Below are positions 18,501 through 30,962 of a stretch of DNA of 64,000 bases, piece after piece. Each line of letters opens with the position of its first letter. Positions within the stretch are counted from its first letter, which is position 1. This DNA comes from Blastocystis hominis. Its lineage: Eukaryota; Sar; Bigyra; Opalinata; Blastocystidae. Both the position numbers and the translations under genes were made by a program. The notes under the pieces were generated by a model. The model was not told the origin of the DNA and did no database searches. It saw only the letters and a program-made list of their open reading frames with translations. The stretch covers positions 30,001-94,000 of the forward strand of contig NW_013171865.1 of NCBI RefSeq assembly GCF_000151665.1, in the 5' to 3' direction.

Positions 18501-19427
18501 ACCTTCCATCCATTGAGTTTGAACTACATTATATACCTTGTAATATCCATTATAAGAAATCTTTCTACGTCCTTCTTCCCAACGACATATTCCTTGTAAT
18601 ATTCCGTTTTCGAAATTATAACATATCCCATTATAGTTTCCTTTATTATCTATTTCACAAATATGAATTAGATTACCATTATTGTCATATTCTTTCCAAT
18701 ATCCAGTCATTTCAGCCATTGGAGAAAAATGGAGTATTCTTCCTTCTTTATAGAATCCATCAATCCATTTACTATGAGGTTCATCAAACAGCTTAAAATA
18801 GCCAATAAATGGATATTCCTTACCTTCCTGCCATTCACTCATTCTACATATTTTACCATTTTCATAATAATAACAAATGCCAATATTGCGACCTTCATTG
18901 TCTTTCTTACAGATACTTAGAAGGTTCATACTATTGTCATAATCTTTCCAATATCCCTCCATTTCGGTCATTTTTACAAGTTTCCGGCCTTTTTCATATA
19001 GTCCTTCATAGATCAGTTTCCCCTTTTCATCATATTCCTTACCTTTCCCTTGCCTATAACCGTTTACAAAACTACCCTCAAAAAACAATGTTCCCCATTC
19101 ATCATAGATTGTGCAAGGACCATTTGCAACACCCTCTACAAATTTCAGAGTTGCAATGAGTACGTTCTTATTAGAAAGCAGTGTCGATTCACCGTCCATT
19201 CTTTGGTTTTTAAAGCGTGTTATTATTTTGTAGTCTGAATGGGGTGGGCCGACTATTACTCTTGTTTGTCCATCACTGTTACTTATGTCAACATAAGAAA
19301 TGGGAAATTCCACACTGAAATCAGATTTCCAACATTTTCCTCTTTCTTCATAGGATCGCTTGTTAATGTCCATTGAGACTGATATAGATCCATTATGAAA
19401 TGGAAATAAACGCTGAATATGAATCAT
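15456..19427 (-). CDS. Giant MORN-repeat protein with multi-membrane C-terminal half
   Basis: Single open frame of 1323 codons. Residues about 60-730 contain many MORN-like repeats (G-x-x-x-x-Y-x-x-x-G-[NKH]-x-x-x-I; examples EGYYENGKLL, GYWKEYDNNG, GICYNFENG), a fold that forms elongated beta sheets at membranes and the cytoskeleton. Residues about 735-1310 hold on the order of 18 hydrophobic segments, rich in Ile, Leu, Val and Phe, so this half is an integral membrane region. The C-terminus is a run of about 13 Cys encoded by a TGT repeat, then GCCDDD. A 169-residue block is duplicated almost exactly (17817-18830). The gene is AT-rich, intronless and unlike the host genes to the right. No exact 3'-end octamer follows. 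A role at a membrane is inferred; no specific function can be given. Confidence 0.65.
15478..15515. repeat. CAA/TTG trinucleotide microsatellite encoding poly-Cys
   Basis: About twelve CAA units in a row on the plus strand. In the minus-strand gene they read as TGT codons and give a run of about 13 cysteines at the C-terminus. Slippage is expected, so the length is probably variable. Confidence 0.8.
17817..18830. repeat. 507-bp tandem duplication inside the MORN gene
   Basis: Sequence from about 17817 to 18323 is repeated from about 18324 to 18830 with an offset of exactly 507 bp and no difference noticed by eye, including silent positions. 507 bp is 169 codons, so the frame is kept and four or five MORN-like repeats are added. 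The lack of divergence points to a recent event, gene conversion, or an assembly artefact. Confidence 0.85.
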
Positions 19428-19929
19428 AAGTTTTTTTTTGCACTCTTTTCAGAACTCTAAAGGTAGTGGTGATACAATTATGGAAACTACATCCTTACAA
19501 TATATATTAATGAAAGAATATGATAATTCTGTTGTTTTTCACACAATCAATGATTTCGCCTAAATTGGTATTGGTGATAATATAAAGATAAGTCTTGGAT
19601 ATAGAATAATAGAGTTTCATATTCTATAATATTAACTCTTATTTTTGTCTTCCAATGAAGATTGTACTCAAGTTTCTCAGAATATATATAATCTAAATCA
19701 CGTTGAATTATTAATTATGAGGAAAACTTGAATCTAGAAGATCGATTAGATAGAACAAACTGAGTATTCAAATTGATTATCTACATACTAGAAATGTAGT
19801 TTCCGTAAAAGTTCGTTCCTTTATCATGCTCGTACACTGCAGCACTGAATTTCACCTGGTAGCCGCCGTCCTAAGTTGGCCTGATATGACTCTACTCCAT
19901 ATATCAAAGCAGGTTCTCCCATTATAGAC
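19428..19929. other. AT-rich spacer, no gene seen
   Basis: Upstream region of the MORN gene. It is AT-rich with short T and A runs and no supported coding frame. GC content rises sharply near 19930-19990, which I take as the 3' edge of the adjacent retrotransposon. Confidence 0.5.
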
Positions 19930-20099
19930 AATCATTTGGTGAATTCCTTGCGATTCCTCACATCCATTTCATTCAACCTTTTCCTCCAGATTCCAATATT
20001 TCCCGTGGTCTACTTCCTCTCCTGTACCAGTCGTAGACGCTTTCGGTTCGACGGGTCCAAGACAGTCCTCCTACTGTCAGTCCATCTTGATCTTGTCCT

Positions 20100-20170
20100 C
20101 GTTCCAGTCTTGTCCAAAGTCTTGTCCTTGTCCGAAGTCTTGTCCTTGTCCAAAGTCTTGTCCGCAGATA
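20100..20170. repeat. Short tandem repeat in the retrotransposon 3' region
   Basis: Imperfect units of the type TTGTCC(A/G)AAGTC occur four to five times in a row on the plus strand, with spacing of 12-24 bp. They lie in the probable 3' untranslated region of the LINE copy. Such repeats are common near LINE 3' ends, where they can help template recognition, but that role is not shown here. Confidence 0.6.
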
Positions 20171-20572
20171 AATCCTTGTCCTTGTCTGTTCACTTCGCCG
20201 CCATCTTGAAAAACTCGTCGATTCCAGACTGTCTATTCTTCTTCCTACCCGGTACCTGTGGCAAAGAGGTCACCTTAACCGGCGCCGAAAAGCTAGTTGG
20301 TGGGTGTGATAGCGACTCAACTAACCAACTTCTCCCTCTTAGGCACGCCCCCAGGCGTCGAAACTCTCCCGCTCTCTACTTGATCTCCCCTTGCAGGTCC
20401 ATCACTAAGATCCGACTTTGTCCCTCCGCGTCTCGGACTTGTGTCCTTCTCTAGCGCTCGTGTCAACCTACTAGCTGCCTCTGAGTCGTTCGGACTATCG
20501 GGCAGAGGTAGGGCATCCCTCTTCACAGACTTCCTTTTCACTCCCTGTACTTCTGCTTTGTGGGTCGACACA

Positions 20573-22757
20573 TCATCCAATCCGAGAACCATCCGGATCA
20601 GAGAAAGGATCCACGTCACACTCCTCCCCCAACGTGAGCCTCTCCCTGATCCTCCGGACCAAAGCCAGTCTTTCTTTCATATATTTCTGGCATTTAAAGA
20701 GGAAGTGCTCTAGGGTCTCCCTCTCGCACTCTCCGCAGCAAGGACACTTACACCCTTCTGGCCCCTCTAGCTTAGGGTAGCGCGTCTCCACACAACACCA
20801 GCTCCCACAGCGCATTTCCAGGATTACCTGACACCCTCTAGCCAACTCCGGATGCCTGAACCACAAGTCCAGGTAGCGCCGGTTGATGGCTCGTCCTCTT
20901 GTCAAGTACGTCCTCAGAAACGGCGCATCGCTCTCCTGCAGCTGGCGTATCCAAAGGCGTGGAATCATCCTCCGTACCAGATCTCTGACCGAAAAAGGAT
21001 TTCCGTTTCGTGGCTCTCCACCCCACATCTCGAATGCCATCTGGACATGGCACTTCCGCCTCTCATCTAGCCACCGCGCCGGAACCTCCTTACCGCATGC
21101 CAGGTGATCATCGATGATCCCTCTACCTACCATCTGCAGCACTTCCTGTGCTATCCTCTCCGTCGTCTTCAGGTAGGTGTTCTTCGTTGACCACCATTCC
21201 AGCCTACTATCTATGAGATCGCCCAACGTGCGACTCAACCACCTCCCCTTCCACATGCATCGCAATCGCTTTGACACCAGAATAGGATACACCGGAGGCA
21301 TATCCAACTCCAGTTCCAACGATGGAATGCATGTGGAAAACTTCCCGGTGGCTTGTAGGATGTAATTGAGACCTTTGTTTAGCACATTTTGTACACTGTG
21401 TGCCTCATCCTTGTTTCCGCCCCATACTTCTGCTCCATAGAGCCCAGAGGTCAGCACAACATTCTGAAGTACTTTGACTCTTAACTGTGCCGGAATTCTG
21501 TAGTTGCATAGGAATCGCTTTTGGCTACCTAGGAGCATCTCCATCCTCCCAATTCTCGCATCCCTCATATCCGTCCGGTCCAGTTTGGGGGTGATCTTCA
21601 CTCCTAAGTAGGTATATTCCTCAACTACTGCTATCGGTTCTCCTTGGAGAATCCATTCTCATTCTTTCATAGTTTGCGTTCTTCTCGGCAGTACCAAATA
21701 GCATCACACCACATTTGGCATGCCCCACAGACATCTCCCACGTATTCGCCCACTCCGAGACATGATCCAGCAACTTCTGCAATCTGTCTGCCGTCCTTGC
21801 AAATACCACGATGTCATCCGCAAACATCAAACCCTCAACCTTGGGTTCCCAAGAGAATAGTCTCTTCTTCGGTTTAGGGAAAATATCGTTAATGAAGATC
21901 GAGAACAATATCGGAGATAGTGGACAGCCTTGACGTAGACCTCTCTCTAAGGGTACTTTCGGGGATCGCAATTGACCCACTCGTACGCTTATGTAAGATC
22001 GGTCATACAGGGTTCGGATAAAATTGTATGTTTTACCCGATATCCCGTAAGCTCGTAACTTATACAACAGTGCTTCATGGGGGACCGTATCGTACGCCTT
22101 CTTAAAATCGATAAAGCATGCAAATGCCTGCAACTCGTCTTCCGGCAGCCTTATCCGATTTTTCACCGCTCGCGCTTCGATAGTCCATCGTTGTATAATC
22201 TCGATCAAAGCTCCGACCTGCCCTACACACTCCTGTTCTGGACGGAAACCCGCCTGGGCATCCGACAGGAAGTGTTCCTTCTCAAAGACGGAGCTGATAC
22301 GACAAGCTATCACTGCCGCCACGATCTTCACGCACACAGGCATCAAACTGATACCTCTGTAATTGTTCATGTCCGTCAAATCTCCCTTTTTCGGTACCGA
22401 AACTACCGTAGAAGTCATCAAGTCCTCTGGTATGTTCCCATGGAAGATGGCATTCAGTACTCTCAGCAATATGTACGCTAATCCTCGATCTCCTCGAGGC
22501 CACTTATTTCGCGTTTTTGCCTTGTACACTTCTCCTGGAATACCATCTATACCCGAGGCCTTCCCGTTTGCCATCGTCTTCACTACTTCTCGAACCTCCT
22601 TCCAAGATATGTCTTTATTCCAGTACTCTTCGCTCCCGCACATACCCTGGTTTTGAGGCTTGTTCACCTCAAAGTTCTCCCAGTATCCGAGATCCTTGCT
22701 ATGGCCATTTCCCTTTGACCCTAGCTTCCTGTAGTGTTCAGCCCATAAGTCAGCCAC
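20573..22757 (-). pseudogene. LINE reverse transcriptase, frameshifted
   Basis: The first frame (22757-21621) holds RT motifs in order: NYRGISLMPV, QAGFRPEQE, FIDFKKAYDTVPHEALLYKL, GLRQGCPLSP and the catalytic FADD in LMFADDIVVFA. A shift near 21640-21665 moves coding to a second frame, where WILQGEPIAVVEEYTYLGV, the thumb and a C-terminal C-x2-C...H-x4-C knuckle (CPCCGECERETLEHFLFKC) follow to TAG-region 20573. Together this is the C-terminal two thirds of a LINE ORF2. The product would reverse-transcribe RNA at a nicked target; this copy is unlikely to be active because of the frameshift and missing endonuclease. Confidence 0.85.
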
Positions 22758-22815
22758 CTCTAGCTCATCTATATCCTTTTCCTCCAGTATTAGCCTTCTA
22801 ACACTCCTATTTTCG

Positions 22816-25800
22816 TGCTACCTAAACAGATCAAAAAGAAAAAGCATGAACGGAGTGAAGAAAGAAAATACACCCCACATAACTTGAAATATCCAGCATG
22901 CCAACAACTGCTTGATTGTTCATTTGTTTCAGTATTATTCCCTCTTTCTTCTTAGTATCTTCTCTCAACTTGTATAGACTCAAAGCAATCTCACTTATTC
23001 CTCTCCTAGATAATAATCTTTCAATTCAGGAAAGTAGCTAAATCACCCAATTCTAGTATTTTGATATGATATTAATTCTCAATCTCTATAAAATAGAGTT
23101 TCCAAGAAGAGATTATACAAGTCCAATTTTACAACAATCATGCTTGATTAAAAAGTTACGCTCGTTGATTCACAAAGCAACTTGTAGTGTATAATAATAA
23201 ATGGTAACTCCCTGTTCTCATTCTTCGTCGATATCACGGAATGGACGCTTCTTTCGACAATTCCTCCGGCTTCCGTACTAAGAATACCTGTTCTTTTGAA
23301 AATAACTAATATTTGTGCATGCCGTTGTTTCTCAGTGATCTCAGGTTTTTCGCAATTAACCACGTTTTCGGAGTTTCTCTATTTTTCTTCTTAAGTTTCC
23401 ACGTTAAATAGAATGTTTTTATGATCATTCCATTTCTTTGTTGCCTCTGATCTAACTCCATTTAGCGGATCTTCACATTCCACATTTACTGATGCATTTC
23501 CAGGGTTATACTGGTCATTCCCTTCCACCTATAAAAAAGAAGAGTGTTAGTGGCTCTTCCTTGTTCTCGTGAAATATTGTCCATTCGATTATCATTTGAA
23601 ATCATTGGTCTGTTCTTCGGACACATTGGAAATCTCTCTGACTTTATATTGCTTTTCAATAGTCCTGTAGCATCACCTCGATCGTAGAATTAAAAAATTT
23701 CCAAATATTCTCAATAATAGATGGAAACCACTCTTTTCCAGAACAAGAGACGAAGCAGTACTACCTACAACAATTTGAGATGAGTAGTATCATCCTCACT
23801 ATACATAATGAGGTTCTTCATGGATAATTCAAATCTGATCCCAAGTAGTGCCTGCATCATCAATTTTTCTTCATAGAATGTAGCACCATCCCTCACTGTA
23901 TGAATTTCACTCATTCATCTTAATTAAGTGAAACTATCTTTAGAAACTGGCTCGTGTTTTATTCTTTATCTGATATATAATTATTTTCGACACATTTCTC
24001 TGAAGGAATTGAATTAGAGGCTAAAACAAATACTTTTCCACCTCTGTATTCCTTGTCTGAGGGTAATTTCCAACAGGAATTTCCAGTGTTCAATTACTAA
24101 TAAAACAGCATGACCTATAATGTCGTTCTTATGGTAATCTAAATTGAGGATGGCTGTGATGAATAACCCATTGTTAGAGAATCGCTTTTGCAAAAGAAGC
24201 CTTCTGGAGAATGAAAAGTGCTCAAGAATATGTTTCTGTATACTTACTTATTTGAGTCGAAGCAATGTGAATACAACTCTTTATTGATGTATGATGAAGG
24301 CCTCAGATGAAGAGAATCTTATAATACTTAATTTGGGATGACAAAATCACGGTTTATTTGTCTGGATTGGATGAATCCTAATTTTGATGTGGATAATTGA
24401 AAGCATGATTCCCTCAAGAAATCTATATCAATAATACGTGGATTTAATATGGTCAATGTGAAATATTAAGGGATTGCTTATTTTTCGAATAGGGTGGTCT
24501 CATTTGAAAATTGTCACTGGGTGTGATGTATATTGTTGCTTTTATGTTAAAATACAAGAGTAGCTTATGTAATAGTACTGATATGGGAACAGGAGATAAG
24601 TGAGCACAATTATCGGTTTTTGAACATCCATGAGTGAAACATGTTCAGAAACTGTAGAAAGCCATTGATAACAACAAGCTATTATTATCGAATCTCTATC
24701 GGATGTGTGTTTGTCAGATCAAAAAATGGAATTCCAGAATACTCAAAGAATCCGTTTATGAGGTTCCCATATCGTTTTAATAGTATGATTTGAGATCGAT
24801 ATACCTACATTGCAATTATCATAATAACCTTTAGTGCTGTGGTTTTTCTTTACGCAATACGTCGCTATTCTATAACGCATAAATGTAGTAAGAGACTTTT
24901 TATACAGTATAATAATATGAAATACCGAATACTGATGGTATTTGTTAGTGCTTGTCGAGTATCATGAAGAATAATGAAAATATGGATTATATAATACAAC
25001 TCTGTTATATATCTATCACTTGTCCAGTTATTATTGTTCACATCTGTATACTACCTACATATCAAAGTTCATATTACAATTGCATAATGCTAATAGTACC
25101 ATACTATACTTATATATTGTCATGTATAACGCAAAACGATATATATTCCCGAGAATAAGAATAATCTTCTCTTCCACAAGTCAGAAACAGAATTATCGAC
25201 CAAATACTTTATTCAAACTAATTATCGCATTGCGCATATAGGAAAAACAGAGCGCTGCTAGCTGTATTTATTTATTCTCTTCTTCAGGATATTATTTTTC
25301 TCAAATGATTTCGACCTTACCTGCTTCCCTGCTTTTGTTCCTGATCGTACATAAGTAAATAACAAACTCTGAGAAAATGGTTATTATTATTGTTTAATTG
25401 ATGTTACTGAGTCAATAGGGAAAAGACATCAAGGCATAGATACATACAAAAGACTCGTATAAATAGGAGAAATAATAGTAGATGCAACATAAAGAATATG
25501 AAACAAAACTTGTTACGCCTGTTATAAAGTAAATATTATACAATTAAGGCAAAATTCGTTATTTTCTCAAAAAAGAAATAGATAATTAGTCAAGTGACAG
25601 AATCCTATTAGGATTTCAACATTAGAAAAAGAGAACGTGTCACTCTCTTATATAACACTCTTACTTGCTGTGTATATCATGGTAACACTACTTTATGTAC
25701 ACTTGAGATTATTTCAATTTTCTGTAAAACAAGATATCGCGTACATGATTACCACTGGTTATTTGCTTTACATTTTAAAACCCTATTCTTATTCATCATT

Positions 25801-25956
25801 AAACATATATCTATTTTCTCTAATAACTAGATATTCATTGATATTCATTATTATATTTCTTGCTTTATGTTAATGGGCAATGCTATAATCTTTGGAAAAC
25901 CCTCTTTCCATAAATATGGAGAAAGAGCTTACCAAATAGTATGATCAGCGTTTTAT
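22816..25956. other. AT-rich region without supported genes
   Basis: Over 3 kb of AT-rich DNA. Short open frames exist, for example 23148-23363 on the minus strand (71 codons) and 25637-25873 on the plus strand (hydrophobic), but neither has a recognisable domain, host-type introns or a 3'-end octamer in place. They may be remnants of decayed genes. I see no tRNA-like or repeat structure here. Confidence 0.5.
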
Positions 25957-27201
25957 TTACCAAACTGATATCCATTTCACCACTTTGGGACGAGATAAAG
26001 CTTTGGCCACATGACTAAATCCACTTCTATCAACTCCTATGAATGTTCTGGATCGTGTAAGCAAAAATAGATCAATGAGTGCAGAATGAACTAGATTCCT
26101 TTTTCCTTTGGTAGAATGTCCTCTTTTTGCTTTCCTGTAAGATAGAACTGTAATTGGGTACAATAGAGATTTGAGCTTCTTCAGTCCATATGAACTATCG
26201 GTTGCTATGAATACGGTCTGTGTGTGGTTGTTGTTATATTGAATTAGAACTTCTCGAATCATCTTTGCTATATCAGGCAATTGAGTTTTCCTAATCATTT
26301 GAGTGCTCTCTTTGGAATTTGCTATTTTACCAGCGAATCGAGCATGAACTGCTACAGAAAACCATTTTGATGGAATTTGATTTAACACACTTTGTGCAAT
26401 CTCTTGTATATATGGGGAAGGATTGAGAAGTAGTCTAAAAATAGTAGCTTCGTACTCTGTCCAGCTCAGCTTCTTGATTATTCCGAGTTGTCTAAACAAA
26501 TTAAGATTTTGTCTTGTCCTGAGCATGTTATCATTTCGAAAATCTATTGTAACCAGATTGGCTTGGGGTAGCTGATAATAGCCAGGTGTAAACCTTCCAT
26601 TACATCCAGATTTTGATTGGCATACGACTAGTCCTTTGTAATTGCCATAGTATCGCAGCTGCCGAAAGCAGCTATCGGTTTCTTCCCAGAAACTATCTGG
26701 TAGATGAACTGTGGATAAAAGCTAAACATCATTCATACGTAAGAAACGACGACCGAGCAAAATAGCATAGGTAATCGAGTAAAACACGGAGAGATACTTG
26801 TGTCCTAACCCACCATTGATACTACCTGAGATAATATAAAAAGTATTATTTTTGGTTATTCGTTGGAGAACATTGGTACAAATAGCCGAATAGTTCGGCG
26901 AATTACTCCAAGAAAAATACTGTATTGCCTTCCAAGAAGCATCATTGTAAGGAGGAATGTACAGTTTTTTGTTATATGTGTTCCTGACAAAAGCAGATGG
27001 CTTATTTAATGCTTGGCGTGTAATCTCATAGTGAAATCGCTGGGGTGGTGACGATGTGAGAGCTTTTGCAGAGGTGCTTAATAGAAGTGACATATTCGTA
27101 CTGGTAAGTGCTGTATGAATTGTACTTTCTTTATCTTTTGCTCTTTTTGGCAAAGCATAGATGTATGAACAGTTCTTGTCTATTCCTAGAGAAATGATCA
27201 C
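25957..27201 (-). pseudogene. Fucosyltransferase-like glycosyltransferase with an in-frame TAG
   Basis: One frame from 27201 to 25957 (about 414 codons) is interrupted once, by TAG at 26722-26724; I translated the whole bridge 26721-26527 and found no other stop. The N-terminal part has NGGLGHKYLSVFYSITYAI, like the GDP-fucose site start G-G-L-G-N-[KR] of GT11/GT23/GT37 fucosyltransferases. The C-terminal part has a His/Arg substrate motif (FSVAVHARFAG), the TVFIATDS strand, and the family-like end LIDLFLLTRSRTFIGVDRSG. Such enzymes act in the Golgi lumen to fucosylate glycans. The region is AT-rich. Removing the TAG as a host intron does not keep the frame (only a 19-nt candidate), so a nonsense allele is the simplest reading. 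Confidence 0.6.
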
Positions 27202-28925
27202 ATTAATTGTAATTTACTTGAATATAACGCAGAATTACAAAAAGGGTTTATCCAAAGTCGTAAAGCAGGGAAAACAACAAATGAAATTAAGCATACACAT
27301 CTATTAGTAAGTATATACTATTCCATTGAGTACATCAAGAAATAACGCAAAAAGAGGTGCATAATATTGAATAAAGAGCATACAACCACGTATTTTAACA
27401 GAATCGTTGTTATTTTATATCATACTTTTTTCATAGTTGTAGGTATGATAAAAACAATTTAAAAATAACACATAGTGTTCAAGTTACAAATATGTACTAT
27501 GGCATCGTTTTCTTATTGTTTTCATTGTCATGTATAAAACAAAAATATGTACATTCTAATAACTGGGGATGAAAGTTCTTTACTAATCAGTATAGTAATC
27601 GTAATATATGACTATTTCAGTGAAACAAGCAACATGGTGTAAATTGTATGCATTACAACATTGAATAGAGGGAATCATTAAAAGAAATAAGAGAAAGCAA
27701 TTTCTATAGATAAATTGTTATAGGATTTGTAAACACCAAATAATGGTGAATGGAATGACTCGTAATAATAAACTAAATATTGAATTGCTGTGATATATAT
27801 ATTGTATAAACAACATAACTCATATCATTCTAAATAGTATAATACACTTTTAAAGAATTGGTAGTTTATTGTCATTGCTAATGATAAACTGATTCGTTGA
27901 TCATGATTATATGTGATAAACATTTAATCTCACTTTCAAAGAATATCGATTACTCATGTTATCAATGAAAAGTGTTTACAATAGTATCTATTGCCCTAGG
28001 AAAATTGATTGATGATGAAAAGATAGTTATTCTTAAAAGAATGATAGTTGACAGAATATCTAGTTAGGAAAAGCGGATAATAGCGAATGAAAGAAAATCA
28101 TAAGTGATATATACATATATATCGATAAGTATTTGTTTATCCAAACAGATAGCAGAGTATTAAAAAAACCAAAGGTGATAAGAAAGAAAATACGAAGGAA
28201 TAACGATTTATCATGATCGAAATGATAGATACTCTTTGAAATAGTCGAATTGATCAAGAACAGGGCAAGGATGATGATGATGATGATGATACAATTGAAG
28301 ATATGTTTGGATAGATTTGCTAAATGAAAAAGTAGAACAGCCAATTCTTTTTTTTTGACGATTGCTAATGAAAGACATCCATAATTGATAATTAAGTCAA
28401 TATGATGCAGAATAGATTATGTGACACTTATATTATTGAGTTTACTGGTATAACAGATGATCAACAATGTACTATTCAAACAAAACGATGTATTATTGAC
28501 CATTTCATCACTATTGAGTCAATAATTGGATTCATAAATACAAATTCCTTTTTTATTCTTTGCAATATACTTATTGCACACCATATTATTATTGCTTGTT
28601 TTATTTACACAATACTCATGTCATGAGAGTTGTACTACCTCTCGTACCTAGTTGTTATGCAATACTATTTTGTGAAACCTATTGGCAGGTTTTTTTGTTT
28701 TTCATATAATTCTCCTGTTTTTCAATAGAATTCCCTTTTTATAGAATCCAAGCAGATTGTAAATAATACGTGGAAGGTTGATTCGAAGTCGTCGTCAATA
28801 TCAACCAATCATTCCATTACAGTCCTATAGAAAATAGCATTAATAATCTCCGCAACTTTCGGGAAGCATTCACTGTACTAACCTGCACGATTGCTCAACC
28901 ATTAATCCACAGAAGAGTATGAAAA
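27202..28925. other. AT-rich region without supported genes
   Basis: No convincing gene. Two small AT-rich frames occur: 28060-28344 minus (hydrophobic, with an Ile run encoded by a GAT/ATC repeat at 28271-28290) and 28402-28626 plus. Both are of low complexity and lack host 3'-end signals. The right end of this stretch is the 3' end of the RS-rich gene. Confidence 0.5.
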
Positions 28926-28933
28926 AACAAACA
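28926..28933 (-). terminator. TGTTTGTT mRNA 3'-end element
   Basis: AACAAACA on the plus strand, i.e. TGTTTGTT on the minus strand, 16 bp past the TAA at 28950-28952 of the PHD/RS gene. Confidence 0.7.
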
Positions 28934-28949
28934 ATCAAACGATATACTA

Positions 28950-30756
28950 TTAATAATCATGATATCTACTTCTTTGCTCATCTCGACTATACCCATCATA
29001 GCTGCGATTTGAATAATAGGGATCATTGCTAGAGCGATATCCATAAGAGTGTCTCCGCTCGTATGAATATCGTGGTGATCCATGTCTACTATGATTGCGA
29101 TAACTACGCTCTCTAGAGTACTACAATAAAAACCCATGCAAAAAGCAACATCTCGATAATAGTTCTGATAGCTCCGTGAATGAGAACGCGATCTGGATCG
29201 TGAGCGAGAATGACTATAGGAGCGCGAAGAGGAGCGCGAAGAGGAGCGCGAAGAAGAGGGATAGTTGCGGCGATACCGACTTCCAGATCGGCTTCCAGAC
29301 CCACTTGATGTTTTGAATGAGTTGGTTCGATTGATTATGTTATTGGAAATTGAGCTAGGGAGTTCGTCAAAGTGAGTCTTCCGCACCTTTACGGGCTCAG
29401 GAGGCAGCTCGGCTCCGCCTGGTTGAGTTGGTAGAGGCTCAGAGAGAGGAACGTGAGAAGGCTGCAGCTCGGGGCCCGAAGGTTGGATGGTCCTGGTATG
29501 CACTTCTGTGGATACTGCCGGATTCGAGAGCGTGGGTGTGGGCGTAACGACCGAAGGAAGGGTCGGCCCCTCGACATTGGGAGTGGCTGGAGTGGACGAA
29601 GGGGTGGGCTGCGAAGACATGACTCCGGGCTTTGCGCTCTCATCCGACTTGAGCTCGGCACCTTCCACCAGAATCCGCGCTTTCTTCAACAGGATATACT
29701 TACTCAAAATGACGAGATTGTCGATTTCCGGGTGCGAATACTACATTCCATCCGCCCAACATCCCTTACAGAGAGAGATAGGATCGATTTTCGCTCCTTC
29801 AGAGGATTGGCGAGCTCGTTCGCGGACTCGGAAGGATTGTCCTTCATTTCCTTTTGATAGCGCTACGGTGAAGGAGCCGCCAAGAGAAAACCTTCCAAAA
29901 CAAACGACGACTGAAAATGGCAGCGCGATCGTGGCTGATCGAGCTGTTTGGATTGCGTTCTTTATAGACACTCCGGTAGTTTATGCCTTCGAAGGCCTTC
30001 ACATCGTCACCGACCGTTTCAAACGACGGAATCATCGAGTCATAAGATGGTTCCTGCTTTACTACTCTACGCATTAATTCGCTCAATGAAAGCAGCGACG
30101 GATTCTCGTGATGAACAGTGAGCTCCTTCTTTTTTCTCCCTCGGCGTCTCTACAAATCAACCAGTGTGCCAGCGACGAACCCCGTGATCCACTCCATCCT
30201 CTCGCCCTGTCGAACCCTTTTTTGTTAATTGCTGAGTACTCGTCGGACCCGAACGCCCCGGATGACCAGGATGACCAGGATGATTAGGATGATTAGGATG
30301 ACCTGGATGACCTGAATGCTGCGGCTGATTGAATTGACCTGATTGAGTTGGCTGGCTGGATTGGGATGTTTGATCCGATTGTCCAGGCTGAGCTACTTTC
30401 TCAGTATGCCCCGATTGAATAGAATTTGTCGTATTATCAGGTTGAATGCTTGGTGTCTTCAAACCATTCGAGTTATATCCAGTTGTTGAGACCGAGAGGT
30501 TTTCTAAATTTAATTACATTTTGTGCACTCTACGCTTTTTTCTACAAGAACTACATACATATTGCTTTTCAAGATAGGGAGTGGTTATTCCTTCGCATAC
30601 ATCATGGTACCAGAGTTGGCATTCATCACAACATATCCATTCAAAAGATTGCGGATTTTCAGCTAAGTGGCAAATTGGACACACATCCGATTGTTGGATG
30701 GCATCGCTCTGGTTTACAGAAGCAATTCCCTCATTAGTTACTGCTTCAGTACTCAT
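28950..30756 (-). CDS. PHD finger protein with Gly-His-Pro repeats and RS domain
   Basis: Six exons joined by introns at 30504-30533, 30150-30180, 29863-29891, 29741-29769 and 29121-29149 (29-31 nt each) give 552 codons with no stop. Residues about 25-74 form a C4HC3 PHD finger (CPICHLAE ... ICCDECQLWYHDVCEG ... YVCSSCRKK), a reader of histone tails. A Gln/Ser region and GHPGHPNHP repeats follow, then a basic stretch RRRGRKKKEL and a conserved-looking helical part (about 225-330), then Pro-rich sequence and a C-terminal Arg-Ser domain. PHD plus RS suggests a link between chromatin and RNA processing, but this is inference. Start ATG 30756 is the first in frame. The neighbouring gene encodes a sister PHD finger. 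Confidence 0.65.
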
Positions 30757-30962
30757 TCTACTACTTTACCTCTACTCTTCTACAGTTTACTGTAGCTTGA
30801 CTGTCTCTAATAAGAGAAAGGTAAATCAAAAACCTAAAAATGATAAGATGACGGGTTTAAGTTTATGAAACTCCCAAAATGGATGTGTTTGTCAAAAAAC
30901 AAATAAACACTGACCATCCACAGTAGTGAAGACACCACTTATTCTTCATCTGGAATCTTCGC

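Larger units (their letters stand above)
19930..22815 (-). mobile_element. 5'-truncated non-LTR (LINE-type) retrotransposon
   Basis: GC-rich island between AT-rich flanks. It encodes, on the minus strand, a reverse transcriptase and a C-terminal zinc-knuckle region of LINE type, followed by about 640 bp of probable 3' untranslated sequence to the GC shift near 19930. No apurinic endonuclease or ORF1 is present, so the copy is 5' truncated near 22815. No clear poly(A) tail or target duplication could be identified. Confidence 0.8.

Noticed and set aside
17837-18796. Two identical plus-strand 150-codon frames
   Set aside because: Antisense shadows of the MORN gene; identical only because of the 507-bp duplication.
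19936-20454. Plus-strand frame of 172 codons in the retrotransposon
   Set aside because: Opposite to the reverse transcriptase and made partly of a short tandem repeat; no domain.
26706-26724. The TAG in the fucosyltransferase hidden in a 19-nt intron
   Set aside because: Removing 19 nt shifts the frame, and the length is below the range of other introns here.
28271-28290. GATGATGAT run considered as the start of a repeat array or acidic protein
   Set aside because: Short microsatellite in an AT-rich non-coding stretch; gives Ile codons in the minus frame.
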